Source of the DNA: RBG-16-64-43 sp964353865
GTDB taxonomy: Bacteria > Chloroflexota > Anaerolineae > Anaerolineales > RBG-16-64-43
Reading direction: 5' to 3'
Length of the DNA: 64,000 bases
NCBI GenBank assembly: GCA_964353865.1
Contig: CAYGXJ010000078.1
Coordinates: forward strand, 29,006 to 93,005
Both the position numbers and the translations under genes were made by a program. The first letter of the stretch is position 1. Each line of letters opens with the position of its first letter. Positions 32,756-42,875 of the stretch are shown piece by piece. The notes below the pieces were generated by a model. It did not search any database, was not told the DNA's origin, and saw only the letters and a program-made list of their open reading frames with translations.

Positions 32756-35700
32756 ATGTCCGTCGAGTACCTGCTCGGCCCCGCCGCCTCAGGCAAGACC
32801 CACGCCTGCATTGAGCGTGTGCAATCGCTTCTGGCCAAGAAGAGGCTCGCCTCGGCCTGGGTGGTTGTGCCCACGCGAACCAGCGCCACCTCCTTCCGCC
32901 GCCGGCTGGCACAATCCGGGGGCGCACTCGGCGCTACCATCCTCAGATTCAGCGGCCTGTACGACGAGATCCTCGCCCGCGCCGGCCAGTTCATCCCGGT
33001 CGCCGATGAGGCCGTCGTTCTGCGCATGGTGCGCGCAGCGATCGATGCGCTGCACGCCGACGGCATCCTTCCCTACTACGCCCCCATCCGGCGCTCGCCG
33101 GGGTTAATTCGCGCCATGGCCGAGCACATCGCCGAATTCAAGCGGGCGATGCTGACCTCCGAGCAGCTTCAGGCGGCGCTCGTGGACGCCGCGCCGCGAC
33201 TGACGGAGATGGCAGACATCTACCGCGTCTACCAGGAGGGGCTGCAGGCGCTGAGCTGGGTGGATCGCGAGGGAGCCGGCTGGCTGGCAGTGCGCGCGCT
33301 CCAGCGGCAGGCTGGCCTCCTGCGATCGGTTGACCTTCTGATCGTGGACGGGTTCGATTCCTTCAGCCCGCTGCAACTCGAAGCGCTCACCGCGCTCGGC
33401 GAGCAGGTGGGCCTGATGGTCATCACGCTGTGCGGTGAGCCGGAGATGAGTCGCGCCGCCTACCGGCGGTTCGAGCGCACACACCGCACCCTGACCGAAC
33501 GCCTGAATCTCTCGCCGGTGATGCTCACTCCGGGCGGCCAACGGCCGATGGCGCTTGGGCATCTTGAGCGTTACCTCTTTTCGGCGGAGGCGCCGCAAGT
33601 CGATGGCGGGACGGAGGTCGCGCTTCTCGAGGCGCAAACCCAGGCGCTGGAGGCGCGCGAGGCGCTGCGCTGGATCAAGGCACGCCTCCAGCGCGATGAG
33701 CTTAAGCCCTTCGAATGCGCGATCATCGCGCCCGACCTGCGCCCATATCAGGCTTACCTGCGCGAGGCGGCGCGCGAGTTCGACCTGCCGGTGCGCTTCG
33801 TGCAGGGTGATGTGCTCGAGAACAACCCGGCGATCGCCTCGATCCTGGACCTTCTTCAACTTCCGCTGCTCGAATGGCCGCGACGGTTGCTGCTGAACGT
33901 CGTCTCCAGCCCGTACTTCGATCTGGGCAGTTGCCAATTGGCGCGCGACGACGCCTGGCCGCTCGAGGAAGCCGCGCGCGCGGCTCAGGTCATCCGCGGT
34001 CTCGACCAGTGGCGGGAGGGCCTGGCAGTTCTCGCGGATGCCGCGCCGCCACCAGCCACGGATGAGGAAGACACGCCACTGCGCGCCCCATCCGGCGAGC
34101 AGGTGCGCCGCCTGGCAGCGGCGCTCGAACGGCTGGCCGAGCGCCTTCGCCCCGCGCCGGAGGCGACACTCGCCGAGCATTCACGCTGGGCGCTCGAGCG
34201 GCTCGACGATGCCGAAGGATTTGCCGTCGAGCGCCAGGTGCGCGCCGTGCCCGAGAATTCGGAGCGGGACCTGGCGGCGCTGGAGGCGCTGCGGCAGGTG
34301 CTGGACGCGCTCGTGCTCAGCGAGAAGGCGCAGCCCAACCCGCCGCGCGTCGCATATCGCGAATTCATCGACGAGTTGCGCGAGGCGGTGGGTGCCGCCA
34401 CCTACCAGCCCGAGGGCGATGAGGCCTGGCGCGGTTCGCGCATATGCGTGGCGGACCTGACCCAGGCGCGCGGCGTGCCCTTCGCAGCCGTGGCCCTGCT
34501 CGGCGTGGCAGAAGGCATCTTCCCCAGGCGGCTGAGCGAGGACCCGTTCCTCACCGACAGCGACCGCGGGCAGTTGATCGAGCGCGGTCTGCGACTCGAG
34601 CCGCGCCTGCGCAGCGATCAGCAGACCGTCTTCTACGAGGCCGTCACGCGCGCCGAGCGCTTCTTGCTTCTCACGCGGCCATACCTTTCGCCGGAAGGCG
34701 AGGCCTGGGAGCCCTCGCCCTACTGGCAAGCGCTGCGCGAAGTGGTGCGCGTCGTGCCGCAGCGCGTGCGCAGCGAAGGCTGCCTTCCGCTCTCCGAGGC
34801 GGCCTCGCGCTCCGAACTCCTGGCGCAGGCTCTACTGCGCGGCGACCTGCCCGCAGAGTACGCGGAACTCGGCGGCGAGTGGCGTCAGGCACAACATGCC
34901 CGCCGCATATTGCAGGCGCGCCTGGCGCGCGAGGCGGAGGGCGAGTTCGATGGGCAGCCGGCGGACCTCGCGCCGGTGCTGCGCCTAGCCTACGGCCCGC
35001 GGCACGTCTTCAGCCCTGGCCGGCTTGAGACCTACGCCGGCTGCAAATTCCACTTCTTCATCCAGAAGGCGCTCGCGCTCGAAGAACTGGCCGAACCCGA
35101 AGTAGGATTCGATCCGGCGCAGTTAGGGACGATGCTGCACGAGATCCTCGAGCAGGTTTATGCGAGCGCTGGGGACGTCTCCAACCTTGAGCTGCTCCTC
35201 GAGTCGCTTGAGCCGGCGGCCGAACGAGTTTTCGCCGACGCGCCGCGGCGGCTTGGTTTTCGCCGCTCCCCATTATGGGAAGCCGAACGGGCCGGCCTGC
35301 TCGACGACCTGCGCCAGACGCTGCACGCGTTGCATGCCTACTCGACCGGATATCGCCCGGCGCGGCTCGAGGCGCGGTTCGGGATGGAGGGCGACCCGCT
35401 GCGGCTGGAGACCGCGGCGGGCGAAGTTCTGTTGCACGGGATCATCGACCGTGTGGACGTGGATGCGCTGGGCCAGCTGCGAGTGATCGACTACAAGACC
35501 GGGTCGAGCCGGCTCGAGATGCGGGATCTTGAAGAGGGGCGCCGGCTGCAGATCACGGTTTACGGGCTTGCGGCCGAAGGCGTGCTGGGGCTGGGCCGGC
35601 TGGCCGAGGGCGTGTATTGGAAGATACGCCAGGCCGGAGCCAGCGCGCTCAAGTTGGAGGCACTCAACTATGTTTCGGAGGCGGGCAAGCACTACGCCGG

Positions 35701-35851
35701 CGTGAACGGCGCGGCGGACCTGGTCCGCCATTACATCGGGAATTACGTTGCCGGCATTCGCGCGGGCGACTTCCGCCCGCGGCCGCCGGAGGGCGGATGC
35801 CCGGCGTACTGCCCGGCGCGCCTGTTCTGCTGGCGCTATCAGCCCGCGTGA
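32756..35851 (+). CDS. AddB-type helicase-nuclease subunit
   Basis: A 1031-residue AddB-like protein, half of a RecBCD-equivalent double-strand-break resection machine. It has Walker A GPAASGKT at residues 8-15, a UvrD-like core (LLIVDGFDSFSPLQ, DLTQARGVPFAAV, RAERFLLLTRPY), and a C-terminal PD-(D/E)XK nuclease near 890-915 (HGIIDRVDVD ... RVIDYKTG). Four cysteines, one near residue 762 (TYAGCKFHF) and three at the C-terminus (CPAYCPARLFC), match the Fe-S staple of AddB. The addA-like gene starts 5 bases after its stop. Confidence 0.9.
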   Translation: MSVEYLLGPAASGKTHACIERVQSLLAKKRLASAWVVVPTRTSATSFRRRLAQSGGALGATILRFSGLYDEILARAGQFIPVADEAVVLRMVRAAIDALHADGILPYYAPIRRSPGLIRAMAEHIAEFKRAMLTSEQLQAALVDAAPRLTEMADIYRVYQEGLQALSWVDREGAGWLAVRALQRQAGLLRSVDLLIVDGFDSFSPLQLEALTALGEQVGLMVITLCGEPEMSRAAYRRFERTHRTLTERLNLSPVMLTPGGQRPMALGHLERYLFSAEAPQVDGGTEVALLEAQTQALEAREALRWIKARLQRDELKPFECAIIAPDLRPYQAYLREAAREFDLPVRFVQGDVLENNPAIASILDLLQLPLLEWPRRLLLNVVSSPYFDLGSCQLARDDAWPLEEAARAAQVIRGLDQWREGLAVLADAAPPPATDEEDTPLRAPSGEQVRRLAAALERLAERLRPAPEATLAEHSRWALERLDDAEGFAVERQVRAVPENSERDLAALEALRQVLDALVLSEKAQPNPPRVAYREFIDELREAVGAATYQPEGDEAWRGSRICVADLTQARGVPFAAVALLGVAEGIFPRRLSEDPFLTDSDRGQLIERGLRLEPRLRSDQQTVFYEAVTRAERFLLLTRPYLSPEGEAWEPSPYWQALREVVRVVPQRVRSEGCLPLSEAASRSELLAQALLRGDLPAEYAELGGEWRQAQHARRILQARLAREAEGEFDGQPADLAPVLRLAYGPRHVFSPGRLETYAGCKFHFFIQKALALEELAEPEVGFDPAQLGTMLHEILEQVYASAGDVSNLELLLESLEPAAERVFADAPRRLGFRRSPLWEAERAGLLDDLRQTLHALHAYSTGYRPARLEARFGMEGDPLRLETAAGEVLLHGIIDRVDVDALGQLRVIDYKTGSSRLEMRDLEEGRRLQITVYGLAAEGVLGLGRLAEGVYWKIRQAGASALKLEALNYVSEAGKHYAGVNGAADLVRHYIGNYVAGIRAGDFRPRPPEGGCPAYCPARLFCWRYQPA

Positions 35852-35855
35852 GGGC

Positions 35856-38800
35856 ATGGTGAAACGCGCATCCATTCTCGAGACGTTCGACCTGACACCC
35901 GTGCAGCGGAGCGCGCTCGAGGCGCGCGGCCGCGATGTAGTGCTCATCGCCGGCGCCGGCTCGGGCAAGACCCGCACGCTCACCGCGCGCTACCTCTCGC
36001 TGCTTGAGGAGAACCTGGCGCCACGATCCGTGGTGGCTGTGACCTTCACCGAGAAGGCCGCGCGCGAGATGCGCAATCGCATCCGCACGCGCGTGAACGA
36101 ATGGGTGCGCGATGCACGCTCCGGCCAAGCGCGCGCTGGCTGGGCGGCGATCGAGGCGGATATCGACACTGCGCGCATCGGCACCATTCACAGCTTGTGC
36201 GCCGAGATTATCCGCGCCCATCCGGTGGAAGCCGCGGTCGATCCGGGGTTCGAAGTGCTCGAGGAGGGCTTGGCCGCGGCCTGGAAGTCGCAGGCCGTGG
36301 AGGATGCGCTGACCTGGGCCTCGGGTGAAGCCGATCTCGTGCCCGTATTGCGCGCGTTCACACCCATGCAGCTGCGCGCCGGGCTGGCCAAACTGATCGG
36401 GTTTCGACTCGAGTCGGTCGAAGCGTTCGACGGAGTAGACCTCGTAGCCCGCTGGGACGCTGCCTTGAATGCAAGAGTGCGTGAATTCGTAGAGGGCTCA
36501 GAGGTTGTCGATGCCATAGGGCGGCTGGAGGAGCTGGAGACAGAGGGCACGCTGGAGGCCGACGCTGGCCCGAAGCTGAACGAGCAGGTACAGCAGTTGC
36601 TCGCTGAATGGCATGCGATGGGTGAGGCGCTCGCGCGCTCGAGCCTGGTGGAGGCCGCAGGGCACCTGGCGCGCATCCGCGAGGAATGCCTCAATTTGAC
36701 GGTCGGAAGGAAGGCCGGCCAGGCGAAGCCTCTTGTGCGCCTGATCCGCGATCGGTACGAAGTGCAAGTGGAGCGCTGGCTGGGTCGGGTCAAGGACCCC
36801 CAGGCGCTGGAACATGCAGAGGAGTCGCTTCGCGCGCTCGTGCCAGGGCTGCGTGCGCTCTTCGCCAAGGCGGCCGAGTTCTACAGGCGCGCCCGGGAGC
36901 AGAAACATGCGCTTGACTTCGATGATCTGGAAGATGGAGCCGCCCGCCTGCTCGACCGCGACGAAGTGCGCCGGCGCTGGCGCGGCGAGATCCGTGCTGT
37001 GCTGGTGGACGAATTCCAAGATACGAACGCGCGCCAGCGCTGCATCGTCGAGGCGCTCTCCGGCTCGCGCGACGAGGAGCATGGCGGGCTGTTCGTTGTT
37101 GGTGATGCCAAGCAGTCCATCTATCGCTTCCGCGGCGCGGATGTGACGGTCTTTGTCGAGGTCGAACAGGCGGCCGCGAAGACCGGCGGCGAGGTGTTGC
37201 ACCTTGCCGAGACGTTTCGCGCTCACGCCGGGCTGGTGGACGTGCTCAACGGGCTGCTGGCGCCGGCCATGAATTCGGCCTTGCCTCGCCGTCCCTATCA
37301 GGTTCCGTACGAGCGATTGGAGGCCAGGCGCTCTGAGCCCCGCGGCGAGACGCATCCCCCGTTCGTCGAGATGCTCGTCGCGGAGGGTGGCGACGCCGAG
37401 CAATCGCGCGAGTTGGCAGCCGCGGCGCTGGCGCATCGGCTCAGCGAGCTGGCCCGGGCCGGCGTGCCGTGGGACGACATGGCGCTGCTCTTCCGCGCTT
37501 CGACCTCCTTCCCCGATTTCGAACGCGCACTGGAAGATGCCGGCATCCCCTTCGTCACCGTCGCCGGGCGAGGTTTTTACGACCGTCCGGAGATCCGCGA
37601 CCTGCTCAACCTGCTGCGGGCGGTGGCCAGCCCGTGGGACGACCTGGCGATGGCCGGTCTGCTGCGCTCGCCGGCGTTCGGCCTGAGCGACGCCGCACTC
37701 TACCGGTTGCGCCGCCCCATTGCCGAGGGCGAGCCGGTGAGCTTCAAGCGCGCGCTGCGGGGCGATCTGAGTGCACTCGGCGAGACCGATCGGCCGCACG
37801 CCGAGCGCGCGCGGGCCGTGCTCGATCGGCTCTCGCCGAAAGCCAATCGCATCTCGGTGGCAGAGCTGCTCAAGGATCTGCTCGACAGTACTCGCCTCGG
37901 CGCGGCGTTGCGCGCGGCGCCCTCCGGCGAGCGTCTGCAGCGCAACGTCGACAAGCTGCTGCAGGACGCGCATGCCAGTGGCATCGCCCGCGTCGAGGAT
38001 TTCCTCGAATATGTCGAAACTCTGAAGTCGGCGGGCGCGCGCGAGGGCGAGGCGCCCAGCGAGACCCAGGGCGCCGTGCGCCTGATGACCGTGCACAAGG
38101 CGAAGGGGCTCGAGTTCCCGGTCGTTGTGCTGGCAGACGCCTCGCGCCAGGCGCCCAGCGACTACGCGCGCGTCATGCTTTCGCGCGAACTGGGCGTTGT
38201 CGCCCGGCCGGGGCGGCGTACCGACGAAGAACCCGTGTCCTACCGGCTGGCCAAGGCCATGGAACGCGAGGAGGAGCAGGCGGAGGAGCAGCGCCTGCTC
38301 TACGTCGGCGCTACGCGCGCCCAGGAGCGGCTGATCGTCATCGGCTACCGCGGTGGGCAGCGTGGCAACTCGTGGTTCTCGCAGCTCATGGAGGCACTGC
38401 CGGAGGAGAGCGCCTCCGAGGCAGGCGCTGCGACCGAACTGGTACTGAGACTCCCGGACTCCGGCGGCCTGATTGCGCTGCACACGGTGCGGGACCTCCC
38501 CGCGCCGGTGCGCCAACCTGTCTCCATGCGCCCGTTGCCCCGTGAGGAGGCAGCGCTCAAGCCTCTCTACCAGGTTGTGCCCGAGTACGAGTTCGAGATC
38601 AGCGATGACAAGCTGCCCTTCCTGGAGGCCGCCCGCAAACGGCGGCAGGATATCTTCGCCGCGCACGCGCGCGAGGGTGCGAGGCTGGTGGGCAACCTGG
38701 TGCACCTGGCCATACGCCGCGGGTGCTTCCAGGGCGACGTCCGCCTTGGGGCGATGCTAGGCGCGGCGGTTCGCGAAGCGGGCGTGCTCGATGAGGCCGA

Positions 38801-39173
38801 AGCCAGGCAGCATATCGCGCACGTCGAGCGGCTGCTTGAGCGGCTGCGTGGCGACCCGCACTGGGCCGCGTTCGAGCGCGCGCGACGCTACCATGAGGTG
38901 CCCTTCAGTGTTTCCAAGGGCGAGGGCGTCTCGAGCGGCTACATCGACATGCTGGTCGAGGATGGGCCCCAGGCCTGGCAGGTCGTTGATTTCAAGACGA
39001 CTCGCATCGAGACCGAATCGGAACTTGAGCGCCTTATGCAAACGGATTTCCTGCCCCAGCTTGTACGCTACCGCGAGGCTGTTGAACGCCAACTCGCCGG
39101 CACGGTGCAAACCCGGGTCTGCTTGCTCGACTACTTGGGCCGCCTTGAGTGGCGCCCGGGACCCCAGTCCTGA
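35856..39173 (+). CDS. AddA-type UvrD helicase-nuclease subunit
   Basis: A 1105-residue UvrD-family helicase with C-terminal nuclease. Motifs in order: Walker A AGAGSGKTRT (from residue 32), motif Ia VTFTEKAAREM, motif II VLVDEFQDTN (near 385), motif III VVGDAKQSIYRFRGAD, motif V MTVHKAKGLEFPVVVLAD, motif VI YVGATRAQE, and the nuclease near 1028-1050 (GYIDMLVED ... VVDFKTT). With AddB it would process breaks for RecA loading. The ATG at 35856 follows the addB stop by 5 bases; a GTG at 35859 is the alternative. Confidence 0.93.
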   Translation: MVKRASILETFDLTPVQRSALEARGRDVVLIAGAGSGKTRTLTARYLSLLEENLAPRSVVAVTFTEKAAREMRNRIRTRVNEWVRDARSGQARAGWAAIEADIDTARIGTIHSLCAEIIRAHPVEAAVDPGFEVLEEGLAAAWKSQAVEDALTWASGEADLVPVLRAFTPMQLRAGLAKLIGFRLESVEAFDGVDLVARWDAALNARVREFVEGSEVVDAIGRLEELETEGTLEADAGPKLNEQVQQLLAEWHAMGEALARSSLVEAAGHLARIREECLNLTVGRKAGQAKPLVRLIRDRYEVQVERWLGRVKDPQALEHAEESLRALVPGLRALFAKAAEFYRRAREQKHALDFDDLEDGAARLLDRDEVRRRWRGEIRAVLVDEFQDTNARQRCIVEALSGSRDEEHGGLFVVGDAKQSIYRFRGADVTVFVEVEQAAAKTGGEVLHLAETFRAHAGLVDVLNGLLAPAMNSALPRRPYQVPYERLEARRSEPRGETHPPFVEMLVAEGGDAEQSRELAAAALAHRLSELARAGVPWDDMALLFRASTSFPDFERALEDAGIPFVTVAGRGFYDRPEIRDLLNLLRAVASPWDDLAMAGLLRSPAFGLSDAALYRLRRPIAEGEPVSFKRALRGDLSALGETDRPHAERARAVLDRLSPKANRISVAELLKDLLDSTRLGAALRAAPSGERLQRNVDKLLQDAHASGIARVEDFLEYVETLKSAGAREGEAPSETQGAVRLMTVHKAKGLEFPVVVLADASRQAPSDYARVMLSRELGVVARPGRRTDEEPVSYRLAKAMEREEEQAEEQRLLYVGATRAQERLIVIGYRGGQRGNSWFSQLMEALPEESASEAGAATELVLRLPDSGGLIALHTVRDLPAPVRQPVSMRPLPREEAALKPLYQVVPEYEFEISDDKLPFLEAARKRRQDIFAAHAREGARLVGNLVHLAIRRGCFQGDVRLGAMLGAAVREAGVLDEAEARQHIAHVERLLERLRGDPHWAAFERARRYHEVPFSVSKGEGVSSGYIDMLVEDGPQAWQVVDFKTTRIETESELERLMQTDFLPQLVRYREAVERQLAGTVQTRVCLLDYLGRLEWRPGPQS

Positions 39174-39184
39174 GGGAGGGACGC

Positions 39185-39670
39185 ATGAAGAAGACCGAAA
39201 TCCTGAAAACACTTAAGGGGAGCCGCGAGGCATTTCTGGCGGCGATTGAAGGGCTCTCGGATGAGGCTATGCTCGAGCCGGATGTGGTCGGCAAGTGGTC
39301 GGTGCGCGATCTCTTGGTGCATCTCACGCTGTGGGAGGCCGGACTCGTGACGCTGCTCTTCTATGTCAAAGAGGGCCGCAAGCCGCCGCCGGACGAAAAT
39401 GCAGCAGAAACAATGGATCAAAAGAACGCGCGTTTGCACGCCGAGAACAAGGACCGCCCGCTGGATGCCGCCCGAGCCGACTTTGCCGCTGTGCGCAAAC
39501 AGACCCTGCGCCGCGTTCGGGCTTTGACCCCGGCCGAGTTTGAGCAGGCGGACAAACTGGCGTGGTTGGAGGGCGCACCTCTGTCGCAGTGGATCGCCAG
39601 CGACACCTTCGAGCACGAAGCCGAGCACCTCCAGCAGATACGCGAGTGGCGCTCACGGCAAGGGGTCTAG
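39185..39670 (+). CDS. ClbS/DfsB-type DinB-superfamily four-helix protein
   Basis: A 161-residue helical protein resembling ClbS/DfsB (DUF1706): KTEILKTLKGSREAFLAAI, KWSVRDLLVHLTLWEAG and the C-terminal DTFEHEAEHLQQIREW. ClbS protects E. coli from colibactin and DfsB contributes to bacillithiol-type reactions, so detoxification is possible. GGGAGGG lies before the ATG. It begins 12 bases after addA and may share its transcript. Confidence 0.78.
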   Translation: MKKTEILKTLKGSREAFLAAIEGLSDEAMLEPDVVGKWSVRDLLVHLTLWEAGLVTLLFYVKEGRKPPPDENAAETMDQKNARLHAENKDRPLDAARADFAAVRKQTLRRVRALTPAEFEQADKLAWLEGAPLSQWIASDTFEHEAEHLQQIREWRSRQGV

Positions 39671-39676
39671 TCACGA

Positions 39677-39706
39677 TTGGGGGAGTGAGCAGACTGGGAG
39701 TAGAAT
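39677..39706 (+). promoter_or_regulatory. Promoter before the cation-homeostasis genes
   Basis: TTGGGG at 39677-39682, an 18-base spacer and TAGAAT at 39701-39706. Two perfect 8-bp hairpins follow in the leader: GGGCCGGG/CCCGGCCC (39722-39744) and GGCGGCGA/TCGCCGCC (39756-39774). Confidence 0.5.
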
Positions 39707-39804
39707 AGCAAGTTGCTACGCGGGCCGGGCACCGTTCCCGGCCCTGCGATTGCCTGGCGGCGACTTTCGCCGCCCACCGACGAGTAAGCAGGGGAGTGGC
39801 AGGC

Positions 39805-40887
39805 GTGAACCCGCATCCCGATCAATACTTGCATGACAACTACCGGCAGACGCACGCGATGTTCGAAGGTCAGCCGGCCATCGTCCAGCGATTCCTGGAG
39901 GCCCAGGCCAACCAGTTGGCGGCCGGGCTGATCGAGGGCAGCTCGCATGTTCGTTTCACGCTGCCCGACCGGGTGGTTGTCGAGGGCATCAGCATGGTGC
40001 TGCCAGGTGGAGCCCGCCGGCACACGGTGGGATCGCTGCGCGAGAGGCTTCTGGGCGGCGACCTGCGCGTGTCCGCGCGCCAGCACCTGACGGACCTGGA
40101 GGCCTCGCCCGACCGGGGGTTGGCTTCGGCGGCCCGGCTGATGCGCTTTGCATGCGCATTCCAGATGATCCATGCCATCTTGCCCGAAGGCCGGCGTGTC
40201 ACGTACGCCGTTCTGGAGGGCGAGGAAATCCCAACCGAGCCGGTGCGCGGTGAGCTGGAACCCGAATCCGCGATCACCGCCGCCTCAGATGCCATTGTTG
40301 AGGAAGGGCGCCTGGAGGAAGGCCGCGGGCAGTTGATCGTTCCGTACGTGCCCGCGGCGCGGCGCTTCTTCCTGCCGCAGTGGGTGGCTTTCGACGATGA
40401 AGGACGGCTATTGGTCGGTTCGGTGGAGGAGGCCGAGGCGCATCTGGCCTCGATGCAGCGCTACCTGTTCGTGTTGCACGCGGCTGTGGCATTGACCCCG
40501 TATATCGTGGCCGACGAAGAATACGGGCGCAAGCGCTACGGCATGCTCGGGCAGCTGGTCAATCAGGGGCGCGCTCTGGCGCGCTACCACTCCGGCCAGG
40601 TCATTGACACCATTCACCGCCGGGCCGGCGCGGGCGAGCTCAACCGCGGGTTGAGCCTGACATTGCCCTACTTCGACGACCAGCAGCTCGAGATGCGCCG
40701 CTTCCACTTTGAGGTCATCCCGGCCGGGCGCATCATGTTCGTGCCGGCCTTTGTGGTGCGCGCCGTACGCGAGGAGCAGGGCAAGATTGCGCAGGATACG
40801 CGCCTGAGCCCATCCACCCGCAAGTACCTCCTCGGCCAACTCGAATTGCTCGAGGCGGCCTTCGACAGCGCAGCCTCCCGTCCGTAG
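39805..40887 (+). CDS. Conserved hypothetical protein next to the cation transporters
   Basis: A 360-residue soluble protein I do not recognise. No signal peptide or membrane helix is evident. It has a mixed alpha/beta composition with Arg- and Glu-rich stretches, for example RLMRFACAFQMIHAIL, TPYIVADEEYGRKRYGML and FEVIPAGRIMFVPAFVVRA. The start is probably GTG at 39805, with AGGGGAG eight bases before it. It lies 20 bases upstream of an APC permease gene, so it may be an accessory or regulatory protein for it. Confidence 0.6.
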   Translation: MNPHPDQYLHDNYRQTHAMFEGQPAIVQRFLEAQANQLAAGLIEGSSHVRFTLPDRVVVEGISMVLPGGARRHTVGSLRERLLGGDLRVSARQHLTDLEASPDRGLASAARLMRFACAFQMIHAILPEGRRVTYAVLEGEEIPTEPVRGELEPESAITAASDAIVEEGRLEEGRGQLIVPYVPAARRFFLPQWVAFDDEGRLLVGSVEEAEAHLASMQRYLFVLHAAVALTPYIVADEEYGRKRYGMLGQLVNQGRALARYHSGQVIDTIHRRAGAGELNRGLSLTLPYFDDQQLEMRRFHFEVIPAGRIMFVPAFVVRAVREEQGKIAQDTRLSPSTRKYLLGQLELLEAAFDSAASRP

Positions 40888-40907
40888 AAAGTCCCAGGTC
40901 AACTCCC

Positions 40908-42737
40908 ATGCTTTCGGTATTGTTGCTCATTGCGTTCTTCTTCATTGTCCTGAAGGTGGCTCCACGAGAGCGCCAGGAAGACGCTCATGTCCATGGCGCA
41001 GGGCAGATTGGCCTGATCGCGGCCGTGGCGCTCTTCGGCATGGACTACTTCACCTCCTACTTCTATGCCACGGGTGAACTGATGCACGCGCTGCACCCGT
41101 ACGGCCTGCAGACATACGGCTACATTGCGGTGGCGGTGATCGCCCTGGCGAACTTCGTCTTTGGCGCGCTCTATATGTACTCACTGGGTATATTCAATGA
41201 AGGCGGCGGCTCGTATACCGCCTCCATGCGCTACCTTCTGCCTTCGCTGAGTTTGCTGGTCGCGGTTGTTCTCATCCAGGACTATGTCTTTACCATCGTG
41301 GCATCGACACTCTCGGGCGTCGACCAACTTCTTTCTATCACAAACGCCTACGGCATCCACTGGTTCTGGCACTTCGCCCTGGGTGCTGGGTTGGCCTCGA
41401 TCACGTGGTTCCTAACCATTCGCGGACGGGGGGAATCGTCATTCGTCGGGTTCTCGCTGCTGGGCGTGTTTGCCCTCCTCACCGTGACGATGGCAGTCGG
41501 CCTCTTCGTTGCCGTGTCTCGCGGGGTCCCGCCTGTTCCGGCCACCGAGCCGACTCAACCCGCCACGCTGGGACAGGCCATCTACCACATACTGACAGCC
41601 TCCATGAAGGGCATGGTCGCGCTCTCGGGGTTGGAGGCGGTGTCGAATGGTATCCAATTCATCAAGAACGAAGACGTGCGGTTTGTGCGCTGGGGAAAGA
41701 AGCGAATGCCGCGGCTGAACTGGCTGTGGAACTTCTACTCCGGCAAATCGGGCATTGCACGTGTGGTGCAGACCTCCTTCCTGTTTTACGGAGGTCTGAC
41801 GACGCTTTATCTGACGTCCTTTGCTATACGCTTCAACGTCTTCGACGGAACGCTTGGGCGCACGCTGGTGGGCAACCTGGCGTTCATCGGCTTCACCCAG
41901 ATCCAAGGCGGCACGATTCTATACTGGGCGTATCAAATCCTGGCCGTGGCGCTGCTGACCGCAGCCTCGATGACAGCTTTCCAGGACCTCCAAGCCACAG
42001 CGTGGCGAGATGTGGCCATCGGTGAAATCCCCGAAATCGTCGTCTACCGCAATCGCCAGGGGACCTTCACGCGCTCAGTTACGGCTGGTTTCTTCGTGGC
42101 GGTTCTAATCCAATTCCTTGTGCGGGGGCAAACGTCGTTGGCCATGCCGTACTACGGTGTCGGAGTCTTCATGCCGATCGCCGTGATGGGTCTGGCGGTC
42201 CGCCAGCACATCTTGCGGACGGCCAAGGGGGCGCGGCGGACTTGGGGGGCGTTGGGCGCGTCGCTGGCAGCGGCACTCGCCGCGCTGGTCTTCGTGGGGC
42301 AGATCGTTGGCAAGTGGACTGAGGGAGGGTGGGTTGTACTCATTTCGTTCACCATCCTGGCCGTGGCCGCGCATCTCTTGCTGCTCTCGCCGATCGGCTA
42401 TCGTGCGCCGGCGCAAATCCACCGCATCGTGCGCGAGAAGGCCCGCGTGCAAGGGGCCATGGGCTCGATCGTCGAATGGCAGTCACTGCGCATGCAGGAG
42501 TACCGCTACGCGCTCTTGGCGGGAATCACAAAGTTCTTTGAACTGTTCGGGGTCCGTCGCCCAATGCGGTACGAGCCGCCCCCGCCGCCGGCGGGCGAGT
42601 ACGACGAGGCGGTGCACGTCGACCATCCCGGAGCACGTTCTCTTCTGGAAGACTATCTGATGGCCCACCCGGCGGAACCGAAGCTGGGCGGCGCCCCCAA
42701 AGAAACGACCTCGACAGATGAGCAGGGCCAACCGTGA
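40908..42737 (+). CDS. APC-superfamily permease, candidate K+ transporter
   Basis: A 609-residue membrane protein with about 12 hydrophobic segments and a hydrophilic C-terminal tail (from about residue 515). Features are FGMDYFTSYFYATGEL near the start, GGGSYTASMRYLLPS in the first half and MVALSGLEAVSNGIQF mid-protein, matching the APC fold. The length and tail resemble KimA-type potassium/proton symporters. The following P2-type ATPase and two TrkA/RCK genes support potassium, but an amino-acid substrate is not excluded. Confidence 0.75.
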   Translation: MLSVLLLIAFFFIVLKVAPRERQEDAHVHGAGQIGLIAAVALFGMDYFTSYFYATGELMHALHPYGLQTYGYIAVAVIALANFVFGALYMYSLGIFNEGGGSYTASMRYLLPSLSLLVAVVLIQDYVFTIVASTLSGVDQLLSITNAYGIHWFWHFALGAGLASITWFLTIRGRGESSFVGFSLLGVFALLTVTMAVGLFVAVSRGVPPVPATEPTQPATLGQAIYHILTASMKGMVALSGLEAVSNGIQFIKNEDVRFVRWGKKRMPRLNWLWNFYSGKSGIARVVQTSFLFYGGLTTLYLTSFAIRFNVFDGTLGRTLVGNLAFIGFTQIQGGTILYWAYQILAVALLTAASMTAFQDLQATAWRDVAIGEIPEIVVYRNRQGTFTRSVTAGFFVAVLIQFLVRGQTSLAMPYYGVGVFMPIAVMGLAVRQHILRTAKGARRTWGALGASLAAALAALVFVGQIVGKWTEGGWVVLISFTILAVAAHLLLLSPIGYRAPAQIHRIVREKARVQGAMGSIVEWQSLRMQEYRYALLAGITKFFELFGVRRPMRYEPPPPPAGEYDEAVHVDHPGARSLLEDYLMAHPAEPKLGGAPKETTSTDEQGQP

Positions 42738-42875
42738 GAGTGGTCCGGCACTCCTCCGGAGAGTGACCCGGGGCGAAGGCGCCCGCTCGCGCCGCAGGTC
42801 CATGGCCGCACCGGCCGCCGCGGGCCTTCATCTGAGGAGCGTGGTCCTCCTCGTGCACGCCCACTGCATCCACCC

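Noticed and set aside
36498..38705. A 735-codon open frame antisense to the addA-like gene
   Set aside because: Shadow frame; the plus strand holds all helicase motifs in order.
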